Origin: Promerops cafer
Taxonomy: Eukaryota; Chordata; Aves; Passeriformes; Nectariniidae
Assembly: GCA_013398275.1 (NCBI GenBank)
Contig: VZSE01002457.1
Coordinates: 186,001-250,000, forward strand
Reading direction: 5' to 3'
DNA: 64,000 bases
This document shows, in pieces, positions 54,925-64,000 of the stretch. Each line of letters begins with the position of its first letter. Positions within the stretch are counted from its first letter, which is position 1. Position numbers and translations under genes: made by a program. The notes under the pieces were generated by a model, which ran no database searches, had not been told where the DNA came from, and saw only the letters and a program-made list of their open reading frames with translations.

Positions 54925-55699
54925 TAGCTGCATGACATCTTTATTTTTACTGGCAAGAGAAGCAGTATACACAGCGACATTGCAGTCTCTTAGCTCGTTA
55001 AAAATATCTCAATAAATAAAACAAATAAGCAACATATACACTGAAAACAAAAAAAAAAAAAAATTAAAAAAATTAAAAAAGGAGGAAGGGGATGAGCGGT
55101 AACAAATCATGGAGCAATAAGGGAGAGGTGGCAGAGTGTGGAGGGCAGTCTGTAATCCAGGCTGTACTTGAAACAAATCATGCAGGGAACTGGGGGTGTG
55201 GTGGGCTTTCTTCCTTCTTTTCGTATTTTTGCTGAAAGCCTTGGTCCAGTTTTGCCATGACTGTACAAGAAACCAGGTTTGGAATGTAAAAAAAAAAAAA
55301 GAAGAAGAATACAGTTAAGGGGAAGTAAAACTTGAACCCAAAGATGCCTCATAAATGTGTTCCTGAATTAAGATTGTTTCCAGAAAAAAAAAAAAAATTT
55401 AGTGATAAAACACCAAACGCACAGACAGACAGACACAAAATCCCAACAACAATGAACAACCAGGAATGTTGCTTCTCCTTCTCTCTTTGGTCAGTCGTTC
55501 TGGGGAGAGATGTTGCAAAGTCTCAGCCCCTTCTCTTCGGTGCTGTTTTTGCTGCTCAGTCTAAAATGCTCTGCAAGAGTTCAGAGCAAGGGAGGTCAAG
55601 AGGGGTCTTTTGGACCAGTTTTCTTGAGGTTTTTAAGGTTTCAGAAGCTACAAACTTGGATCTATCCCAATTCCACTTCAGTCGCAGACACTGGACAGT
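54925..55699 (-). other. TWIST2: Candidate 3' terminal non-coding exon of a minus-strand gene, probably TWIST2
   Basis: Read on the minus strand, a strong acceptor (long T/C tract, CTCTCCAG at 55700) opens an exon that begins ACTGTCCAGTGTCTGCGACTG. It ends at AATAAA (54940-54945) after about 760 bases. The AU-rich stretch TTTATTTATTGAGATATTTT near 55005-55025 is typical of an unstable mRNA tail. In amniotes, as I know the map, HDAC4 and TWIST2 are convergent neighbours, and TWIST2 has one coding exon and a last exon that is untranslated. Orientation, position and structure all fit. No coding sequence of TWIST2 is in the window, so the name rests on synteny. Confidence 0.5.
54940..54945 (-). 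promoter_or_regulatory. Poly(A) signal of the minus-strand candidate exon
   Basis: AATAAA on the minus strand within GTAAAAATAAAGATGTC. Cleavage would fall near 54910-54930. Confidence 0.5.
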
Positions 55700-56033
55700 C
55701 TGGAGAGAAGGAAAAAAAAGAAAAGAGAAGAAAAATAAATACACCGAACGCAGGACATCTTTCTGAGATAGGCTGTGTGCAAAGGGCTTTTTCCCTACAA
55801 TTCCAGGCTGTGCTTCATCACCATGTGTTGAATCCTGCCCCTGGTTCCAGCAGTGTGGAGCTAATCGAGGCACTGGGCAAGATCCAGTGTGCCAGGAGCA
55901 AGTGGAAGCACAGTTCCATGGGTTTTTGGATAGACAGCCCAAATTCAGAGCCTGGTAATGTCACAGCCTGGTTTGCACTGGAGTTTAAAATGGTAAATCC
56001 ATAGCCAGGAGCAGTGTATCCATCCAAACATCA

Positions 56034-56165
56034 CTGAATCCCAGAATGGTTTGGGCTGGAAAGGACATTAAATCTCATCTCATTCCTCCCCCCTGCCATG
56101 GGCAGGGACAACTTCCACTATCCCAGGCTGCTCCAACCTGGCGTGGAACACTTCTAGGATCAGGG
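56034..56165 (-). mobile_element. CR1 LINE fragment
   Basis: GAATCCCAGAATGGTTTGGG, CCATGGGCAGGGACAAC, GGAACACTTCTAGG. Confidence 0.88.
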
Positions 56166-57049
56166 TAAATCTTGTGGGACAAACTCCATGACCCAGCAGT
56201 GCCCATGGGATCCCCTGTCCTGCTCGGGGCAGGCATGGCTTTGCAGGCAAGGTGCTGTTCCTGCCTTCAGCAAAGCCACCTCAGCTCAGATATCAAAAAG
56301 CAGATATAATTATTTCCTCCCACTGAGGAAAGCTTCCATTTAGCTGATTTCCTTTCCTTTCCCTCTCCAAGTTATTAATTATCTAATTACAACCACATTC
56401 TGCAGACAGGCTCGGGGACTTGTCAGGCTGCCCAGGACCACTTAGGAGAGCTCCACCTCTCCCGGCGGTTTGGGGATGCCCACGTCTGGCAGATGACAGG
56501 CTGCCCCTTTCCCCATCCAGGGAGGGCTCCAGGAAAGGAAAATAAAATCCAGGGAGGAGGAAGGTACCACAAAGAGATTTGCTGATTTTTTTATTTTATT
56601 ATTATTTTTTCCAGCAAGCAGAAGAAAGGGATGGAGGATGGTCACAGGAGGTTTTGCTGTGCCCTGCTCTTCTCTGAATGTGGCTGACATGAAAACGAGG
56701 TAGAACCAGATAAAAAGCTGGTGTAGTTCCAGGGATTTTTTTTAATCCCACCCAAGAGTGGAGAGCTCAGCACAAAGCTGTTCCTAGGGCAGAGCTGACG
56801 TCTTTAGCCCTGGCTGAGACCCCCTGCTCCGGCTGCTGCTGCCCTGAGGCCTCTCCTTCCCGCTGGTTCTTTCTGGTTTCCAGGTCCAGCTGGAGAACTG
56901 GGAATTCCACAGCAGTCCGGTGCTAACGGGCCGATTTCCTTCCCTGTTATGGTGAGGCCTACCCTGTGGATCGTAGATTTTCCAGAGCTCTGGGATGGCT
57001 CTGCCACATTCCATCTCATGCTAGTTCCGTGGAACTGGATTGGCTTTTT

Positions 57050-57092
57050 TGAGGCGCCTTTCGACCCAAACCGTGCTGTGATTCTGTGAAAT
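57050..57092 (+). mobile_element. CR1 LINE 3' tail remnant
   Basis: TTTCGACCCAAACCGTGC followed by GTGATTCTGTGAA. Confidence 0.6.
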
Positions 57093-57139
57093 CACGCTCT
57101 GAAGCCAGACTCTGAAATCACGCTCTGAAATCAGACTCT
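57088..57139. repeat. 26-bp tandem duplication
   Basis: Two copies begin GAAATCACGCTCTGAA and end AGACTCT, with two differences. They sit next to a short CR1 tail. Confidence 0.9.
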
Positions 57140-57239
57140 CAATCTGGCTTGTGATCCTCATGTCAGCAGCCTGGCCCCTGCTTGCTGCAGCTCGGCTCCT
57201 GCCGGGGGAAGGAAGGGCTGAGAAGGAAGGAAATGCCCC

Positions 57240-57290
57240 AAAAACCTCTGCGGGCCATCCAAGCTGGCCTTGCACACTTCCAGAGATGGG
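57240..57290 (-). mobile_element. CR1 LINE remnant
   Basis: GGCCATCCAAGCTGGCC, then ACACTTCCAGAGATGGGA. Confidence 0.5.
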
Positions 57291-57963
57291 AACTGCTTTC
57301 TCCTGGGATTTCTTGGGGATTTCCAAGCACTTCTCTTCCCCTAACACAGAACACAGCTGCGAGGCACTGCCACGGTGCACACCCAGCGCAGCTTCCTCTG
57401 CCTGAGGCCTTGCTGATCCATTTTCCCTGCTTCAGAAGCATTCCCAGCCCCACCAGGAGCACTCCCCAGCCCAGCATGGATATCACAGGAGCAGAGAGCT
57501 GCTGGCCTGATGGAAGGTGGCAGCAAGAGCACGGCCCTGGTTGCAGGACGTTTCGCAACAGGTCACCCAGGCCTTTGCTTATGTAGGATTGGGGTGGGTT
57601 TGGTTACAAAAGGATTGAAATAATTTCCATGACATGGCCGAGAGTGCAAATGAGATGTGAAATGCAGGAAAACTGCTGGAGTTTGTTTGGGTTTTTTAGT
57701 TTTGGTGGGAATTGCTGTTTTGTTTTGGTTTTGGTTTGTTTTTGTTTTTTTTTTTTTAAGGTAGCTTTTCCAACTTCCTTTAAATTTGAGGGTGTAGAAA
57801 AAAGGCTCTGCCCCCAGGGCCTTTTTTGTTTTCTTGCCCTACATCCCAGGCACATTTTAGGGTGAATGGGGAAGGAGAAATCCCATGCGGAGTTGCTTCT
57901 TGTCAGAGGTAAGGCATGAACAAGATGGGACAGACCAAACACATCAAGGAGAGGAAAATGGCA

Positions 57964-58165
57964 TTCATAGAATCCCAGAATGGTTTGGATTGGGAGGGAT
58001 GGTAAAGCTCATCCTGTTCCACCCCCTGCCATGGTCAGGGACGCCTTCCACTATCCCAGGGTGCTCCAAGCTCTATCCTTAAAGACTTCCAGGGATCCAG
58101 GAGCAGCCACAGCTTCTCTGGGCACCCTGTGCCAGGGCCTCACCACACTCAGAGTCAGGAATTTT
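57964..58165 (-). mobile_element. CR1 LINE fragment
   Basis: TCATAGAATCCCAGAATGG, CACCCCCTGCCATGG, GGATCCAGGAGCAGCC, TGTGCCAGGGCCTCACC. Confidence 0.9.
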
Positions 58166-58706
58166 CTTCCTCATTGAATCTCTTCTCTTTTTGTGTAAAA
58201 ATTTATTCTGGAATAGCCCCACCAGTAGCTTCAAGCAATGCTGGGTTACAGCACAAAAGGCAATGCTCCTGCTTTGGAAAATCACTAAAATCCCATTCCT
58301 GAGCTCAAGGGCCATCATTCCCAGCTGTTTTGGGAATAACTCCTCTAAAAATCCCTATGGCACAGATCAATCAAAATATCCACAGTCAGCTTTGGACACT
58401 TTGCCTCCCAGCATCCCATGGGTTGTGATCTGCTCAAAAACCTCCCAAAACTTTTGCTACTTGAGCTCAGAATTTTCCATGTCCAATAGTGATTCCTCTT
58501 TCTTGTCATTGTTTTTGTTTTCTGGGTAAAAAAAGTGGCCTGGCTGTTTCAGGGTATGGGGAGATTGGGAAACAGCCGTGCTCCAAAACTGCTGACAGCA
58601 CCCCCATGACTGGGAGGATCACTGCTGAAGGGATGTTCCCAAATTATTTCGTGGAATAAAATGAGGTCTGCTGTCCCTGGAGCCAGAATTGATGGTAGCT
58701 ACTTCA

Positions 58707-58812
58707 CAGGGTGGCTTGGGCTGAAAGGGACCTTAAAGCTCATCCCATTCCACGGGCAGGGACACCTTCCATCAGACCACGTTGCTCAGAGCCCCATCCA
58801 ATCTGGCCTTGT
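58707..58812 (-). mobile_element. CR1 LINE fragment
   Basis: GGCTTGGGCTGAAAGGGACC, GGGCAGGGACACCTTCC, CCAATCTGGCCTTG. Confidence 0.82.
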
Positions 58813-58949
58813 TTAAATTTAAATAGCTCAAATTCATTTGAATTTAAGCTTGTTGAATTTAAATATAAACCTGTTTCAATTTAAGCCTATCCTTGTTTAA
58901 ATATAAAACCATTTTGTGATTTGGATGGTGCAAAAAAAAAAAAAAAGCA

Positions 58950-59090
58950 CCTTAAAACAGCAGAATTCACTTGATTTTTTGGGATGTTTCCCACCACAAA
59001 AGGCTAAACCCAGAAGAAATCCCTTGATTTTTGGGGTGTTAACAGGAAAGGATAAACACAGCAGAAATCCCTTGATTTCCATGAGCCAGG
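58950..59090. repeat. Degenerate ~50-bp minisatellite, three units
   Basis: The core CTTGATTT recurs at 58970, 59023 and 59071, each preceded by CAGAA-type sequence and followed by a GG-rich link. It follows a TTTAAAT-rich stretch at 58812-58910. Confidence 0.7.
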
Positions 59091-59937
59091 AAAGGAGGGA
59101 GCCCTGGAAAAGGCAGCAGGACCAGGCTGCAAGGCTTCAGAGGGGAGGAAGCAGCAGAGAAAGGAATTCAGATAATTGTGGCCGTGCGAGGGGGCGGAGA
59201 GAGGGCCAAAATCAGATCTAATGCTTCGGGTAGGGACAGACTGAAACCAGATCCCCTGGCTCGGGCCGTGCTGCCTCTGCTGCTATGAACCCTTATCAAC
59301 CATCCGCTCTTGAAGTCTCCCAGATGAAGGGAAAGCCACAATTATGTGCATCTTACAGCTGGGAAACCGTTTCAAAACACATCCTTGGCAGAGGCTCATT
59401 CCTGAGCCGCGGGGCCCCCCTCAGACCCTTCCTCAGCCAGGGAGAAGCCTCTCCATGATTCACCACAGCCTTTTCAGAGCTTGGGGGATTTATCTGCCTG
59501 TGGCTGGTTGGAGGTGAAACATCCTCCCTGTATCCTGCAGCTCCCCAGTTTGTTATCAGGAGCAGTTTGATGGGTATATGGCATGAGGAAATGGGGATTG
59601 AAGCCTTTTCTCCTCCCCCTGCTTCTCCCTCTGCAGACCCTCTGGTGCATCCCTGAGGAAGGCCCATGGTTTGCTGACACCTCGCTGTCCGGGGAAAACT
59701 GGGGGTCCTAAAGAGATGATGCCACAAGAAGAAGCCAAGGGGAGATCCTTGGTCTTTCCTGCCTGGGTCTGCTCCCAGCCATTGGAGCAGGATGGCCACG
59801 AGGCTGGGGACTGGACAGAGAGCTCTAGCTGTGAGTGCTCCTCTCACGCATTGCCAGAAATTACTCCGTAATTTTGCTTTAAATATTTTTTTCCCCCTCA
59901 CACAGCTGCAGAAAGGGTTATTGGTGCCCACAGAAGC

Positions 59938-60056
59938 CCAGAATGGTTTGGGTGGGAAGGGACCTTAAAGCCCATCTCATTTCACCCCCTGCCATGGGCA
60001 GTGACAGTTTCCACTATCCCAGGTTGCTCCAAGCCCCGTCCAACCTGGCCTTGAAT
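59938..60056 (-). mobile_element. CR1 LINE fragment
   Basis: CCCAGAATGGTTTGGGTGGG, CCCCCTGCCATGGGCAG, CAACCTGGCCTTGAATGG. Confidence 0.87.
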
Positions 60057-63000
60057 GGAAAAAACCCCTTGAGAATAGGAGAGGGATGCTCACCAAGGAG
60101 AGCAATTCAATGGCTTCTACCTGTGGGCTCAACAACTTTCCATGGAAAAACTTGTCCTTTGGGGCCCAAAACACCTAGAAAGAGCCAATTCTTCAACATT
60201 TCAGGTCATAGCCCAGCTAAAATCAGTCTTGTGCGCCTGTGCTCACCGCCGGGAGGAGAAGGGAATGCTGAAAAGTGAAGCATTTTGCTGCTGGGATGCT
60301 CAGAGTTGCTCTGCTAGGTTCTGCCTCCATGCAGCAAAATTTGGGCAGTCAGGAATGTTTGCCCCAAGGTGCTGTGTCTCTCCCTTGCCAGAAAATTAAA
60401 ACAAATATAAAAACAGCTTTAAACCAACATTAAAAAAAAAAAGAGCTTTAAACAGCAAAGGCACATTTCCTCCAGCCCTGCACTCCTCCACAGGCCGAGC
60501 AGGGCTGGTGGCAGCTGGAGGAGGAGGAGGTGGCAGGTTTGTGGGAGCCCCTTGTTAAAGCCTTGGCAGCACATCACTGGAATGGCAGCTCGGAATTGCC
60601 GGGGGGCGGAAGCCACTAATGAGCAGTCGGAGCGGGGAAAGTAGCGCTGCTGCCCCAGTGTTTGGGAGTTTGGGAGAACCATGGGAGCTGCACGTCTGCC
60701 CAGCTGCCTCGTGGGTGGCTCGGAGGAACAAGCACTGAGGGACACCAGCGGCATCTCCTGAGCCACGGATGGGGGCAAAGAGGGGCAGGAGGTGGCCCCC
60801 CACCTGGCTAGCAGAGCTCATCATCGCTTTCTTTGGCTCAAATCCACTCCCCCACACAAGCCACAGGAGAAAGGTGTGGAGCAAAGGGGGAAAAGGCAGG
60901 GAATGAGGTGTTGTCCCAGTGCAGCTCCAGGGAAATACCCAGGGCTGGGCAGGAGAGCTTGCACAGACACAGGTGTGTCCCTAAAAAGCAGCTCTGAGGC
61001 TCACGCCAAGGGAGAGAGCAGCCACATCCCACCTTTCTCTGCCTCTGAGTCCCACATCCTATGGCCTTCTCGGATCCAGATGGGCTCCAGCTGCCAGAGC
61101 ACTGGCAATTCTGGGCAGGCACTGCCTGAAATCCACACCCAAAACGGGGCCAAAGCAGTGGGAATGCCTGGAAATCAGGGAGTTGTCACAGGTGGCCCAT
61201 CCACTTCTGCTGTGATGCTCACAGTGACAGGTCCCACCCTACACAGACACAGCTCGCAGCCCGAGCAGCAATTCAATGTAATTTAATTTAATTTAGGACA
61301 AAGCTGGTAGTCACTGGGACACCGTCTCTGGTCCCTGTCTGCCTCTGCAGGGATAAACACAACTGAGATATGAACTGGGCTGTGAGAACACCCTCCTGCC
61401 TCCACCCCGTTTTAGGAGAGCAGATATTATTGGCCAAAGGGAAACCTTTCCTCCTCCTCCTCGGCGCTCCTGCCAAAATAATACAAATTCTAGGAAAGAC
61501 ACCTTCTCTAAAAATAAACATATACATCTGTGGCTTTCTTCTTTTTCCAAGGGAACTCTGTCGGTCTGGCCCACTCAGCCAGCAGCTCCTCTGCTCTCAG
61601 TTTTCCTGTGAGCAGCTGCAGTTCCCAAACCTCAGCAGCAGCAGCAGCCCTGTGGGATGCTCTGGGATTTTCCTACCCCACGGATGAGACTCTTCTTACC
61701 CATTTCCCCACTTTACCTGTCCTTGCATAGATTAAATATTTTGGGAGCGAGTCTGGCTGTACCTGTGGCTGAGCACAAGGAGGAGCAGCCTCAGTTTTTT
61801 TCATCAGTGCAGCACAAAGGCTCTGTAGTAACCTCTACTCCTAGGAGTAAATCAGGGGAAGATGACAAACATCCATTATGACTGACTCAGCTGCGTGGAT
61901 TAATGCCAGTGGAATTAATAACAACAAAACCCCCCTGTTTTAAAAGCATCTAGGGTTTAAACTCCTTCTTTCAAATAAAATAATAATGGAAAAACAACAA
62001 AAAAAAACCAACTTGGGGCCACCCACTAAAAAGCAGAGACATAAAATCCACGGAATTCTGGGGGCTTCTGGGAACAATCCACAGGACAGGTACAACTGCC
62101 CCAGGAACTCGGGGTGCTTTTTCATGTCCCTGACAAATAGCAGCTGAGACACCTGCGGGCCAGATGTGCACAGCTGTACTTGTGCTGCTGCCCATCAATC
62201 CTCGGCTCCCACCCCGCTCCAGATGCTGGCCCTCACAAACACAGCTTGGAAGGCCAGGCTGGAGCGAGGGAACAGCGAGCCCAGGCATTTACTTCTTCCC
62301 AGGAGTCTCCTCCACGTGAAAAGCCAAGCCCTCAGAACCCCCAATGCAAATTTGGGGCACAGACCCTCAGGGGAAATTTGGGGAGAGACACTGGCATCCC
62401 ATAGCTGTGAATTTTTAATGCCCCTGTATGAGTGACCTGGTGGGGGAGGTACCACCAGCTCTGCATTTCAGACCCAAAAACCCATCAACACCCACCTTGG
62501 AATTGGTGTATTCTGGTGTTTATCCAGTTTTGCCATCTCTTCATGGGCTCACGTGTGAAGGATTTTAGTTTTTCCTGCAAAAAGTATGGCACTTGTGCCT
62601 ACAACTCTGGGAAGCAAAATCTTGCCTGTCCCGAGTTAGCCTTGGAGATGACTGCTGAAAAAAGATCCTTTTTCTTGGCATTTGGAGTGGGAATGGAGCT
62701 GTGTTTGCTTCTCAAAACTGCCAAAGAAATTCTGGGGCAGCTTCCCTGAAGCATGGATGGATTTAATCCTGTTTTTACTCTTATGGATCCTTACAGAGCA
62801 CCACAAGAAGCCCTTAGTGGGAAGAAGCCAGGAAGATTGCCCATCTCCTTGCCCGCCGTGCTCAATGCCCGGGTTTTGGACTTCCATCCCAGGTGACATG
62901 CCCAGATGTCTGCAGGAGAAAGGATGCTACTCTGGCATCTTCCCCCCACTATGAGGCACACCCTGAATTCCTCAGTCCCAATTCCCTGGCCCCATCCTCA

Positions 63001-63879
63001 GTGTTTCCCCATGGCAGGTGCTGTTCCTCGTTCCTCGATAACCACCCCGGCTCTGAGCAATGGAGGTGATTCAGTCCCAGGACTTTGGGAAGGGATTTCA
63101 CCCGGCCAGGTCTCCATCTGGGATTAATCAGCATGGCTTCCTTGAAGTCAAGGGGCCAAATTCTCACTTGGAATAAAACGGCTTAACCCTGCTGCAGTCA
63201 ATAAAGGCCCTCTGATCTTTTTTTTATGGCAAGAATTGCTCAACTCTTTAAAATACCTGGGGTTAGAGGGTGTTGCCCTCGTGAAGGGGGAGTTATATTT
63301 TTTATGACAAATAATCCTGCCGGGGGAAGGAGTCCTTGGCATGGAGTGAGCCGCGCTGGATTTTGTGGGGCTGGGGTGAGTCATTGGGATCGGCGGTTTT
63401 GGCATTCCTGGGGATGGTGACAGTGACTTGGAATTTGAATAGGTGTGATAGGCCCGGCTTGCTCTGCATTCCTTATCTCCTCCTGCCCCGGGGCTCTTTC
63501 TCTCCCTTTTCCTTGTCCTGGCAGCTACATCAGCACGGCACAAGCCTGGCAAAAGCCACCCTGAGTTCCACATCTTTCCTCGGTCCCACGTTCCTTCCAG
63601 CCTTTAATGCAAGTACCACACAGCACAGTTGTTTTCCTAAACTTTACAGCTGCTGCCTTCCATGCAGATGGCTTTGCCCATGCTTAGAATCACAGAATAT
63701 CCCTTTTCAATCAGGTTTAAAACCCTTAAACCAGGCTTTTTAAACCAAGCCCTCTGGATTTCAGCCCCAGCCCTTTAAGGTACTGAGCCCATTCCCTGCC
63801 CTGGTGTTTCTAATCAGCTCTACCCCTCTCTTTCCTCTTCCTCCTCCTCTCCTTGCCGGCCTCTTCCCAAGGGTTTCCT

Positions 63880-63945
63880 GGGGGTGCCCAGGCCCTTGGG
63901 GTCTCTTGTGCAGGGCCAGGAGTTGGACTTGATGCAGGCAGCAGC
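63880..63945 (+). mobile_element. CR1 LINE 3' tail fragment
   Basis: TTGTGCAGGGCCAGGAG followed by TTGGACTTGATGC. It resembles the copy at 27470. Confidence 0.6.
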
Positions 63946-64000
63946 AGAGTGGCTGTGAATGTCCCTGGGGGCTGCTCAGGGTGAGGAGATTTTATCTTTA

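Larger units (their letters stand above)
55700..64000 (-). other. Probable intron of the minus-strand gene (TWIST2 candidate)
   Basis: If the terminal exon call is right, everything from 55700 to the window edge is its intron. It contains CR1 fragments at 56034, 57050, 57240, 57964, 58707, 59938 and 63880, a 26-bp duplication, a 50-bp minisatellite and a T-tract at 57750-57760. No open frame resembles TWIST2 or any other protein. Confidence 0.4.

Noticed and set aside
55700..64000. TWIST2 coding exon (bHLH)
   Set aside because: I looked on both strands for the basic helix-loop-helix protein and found no matching frame. If present, it lies beyond the window.
1..64000. CRISPR arrays, operons, phage or toxin systems
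   Set aside because: Composition, splice sites and CR1 repeats mark this as bird nuclear DNA. The tandem repeats lack the spacer structure of CRISPR.
1..64000. tRNA or rRNA genes
   Set aside because: No cloverleaf with A and B boxes and no rRNA-like stretch was recognised by eye on either strand.

Overview
This window is vertebrate nuclear DNA, most likely from a bird and probably a passerine. The evidence is a multi-exon gene with GT-AG introns that encodes a protein very close to human HDAC4, together with more than thirty fragments of the avian CR1 LINE. Several CR1 fragments have the sequence style I associate with passerine CR1-J type elements. There are no bacterial operons, CRISPR arrays or phage genes.

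Region 1 (1-33.77 kb) is the 3' half of HDAC4 on the + strand. Thirteen coding exon pieces run from 1958 to 28716. They join in frame with no break and encode 430 residues, matching human HDAC4 residues 655-1084 in length. This is the whole class IIa deacetylase-like catalytic domain plus the C-terminal nuclear export segment. All metal-binding residues are present, and so is the class IIa His that replaces the catalytic Tyr of class I enzymes. The N-terminal half (MEF2 and 14-3-3 binding regions, glutamine-rich coiled coil) lies upstream of position 1. A roughly 5 kb 3' UTR follows (28717 to about 33770). It carries seed matches for miR-29, miR-140, miR-22 and miR-1/206, three AATAAA signals, a GC-rich block with an accidental-looking 428-codon open frame, and a 647-base assembly gap.

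Region 2 (33.77-54.92 kb) is an intergenic stretch of about 21 kb. I find no supportable protein gene there, only CR1 fragments, simple repeats and one CpG-rich patch near 36.8-37.3 kb.

Region 3 (54.92-64 kb) probably holds the 3' terminal, non-coding exon of a minus-strand gene (54925-55699) and then part of its intron. In amniotes the gene convergent with HDAC4 is TWIST2, whose last exon is untranslated, so TWIST2 is the best guess. Its coding exon would lie beyond the right edge.

HDAC4 (a corepressor of MEF2 and RUNX factors) and TWIST2 (a bHLH repressor in mesenchyme) would face each other tail to tail across an intergenic block full of CR1 copies. I found no convincing evidence of a new biological system. 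The most useful second-look items are the 3' UTR regulatory cluster, the long open frame in the 3' UTR, the CpG-rich patches, a near-identical pair of CR1 copies 33 kb apart, and the orientation blocks of CR1.
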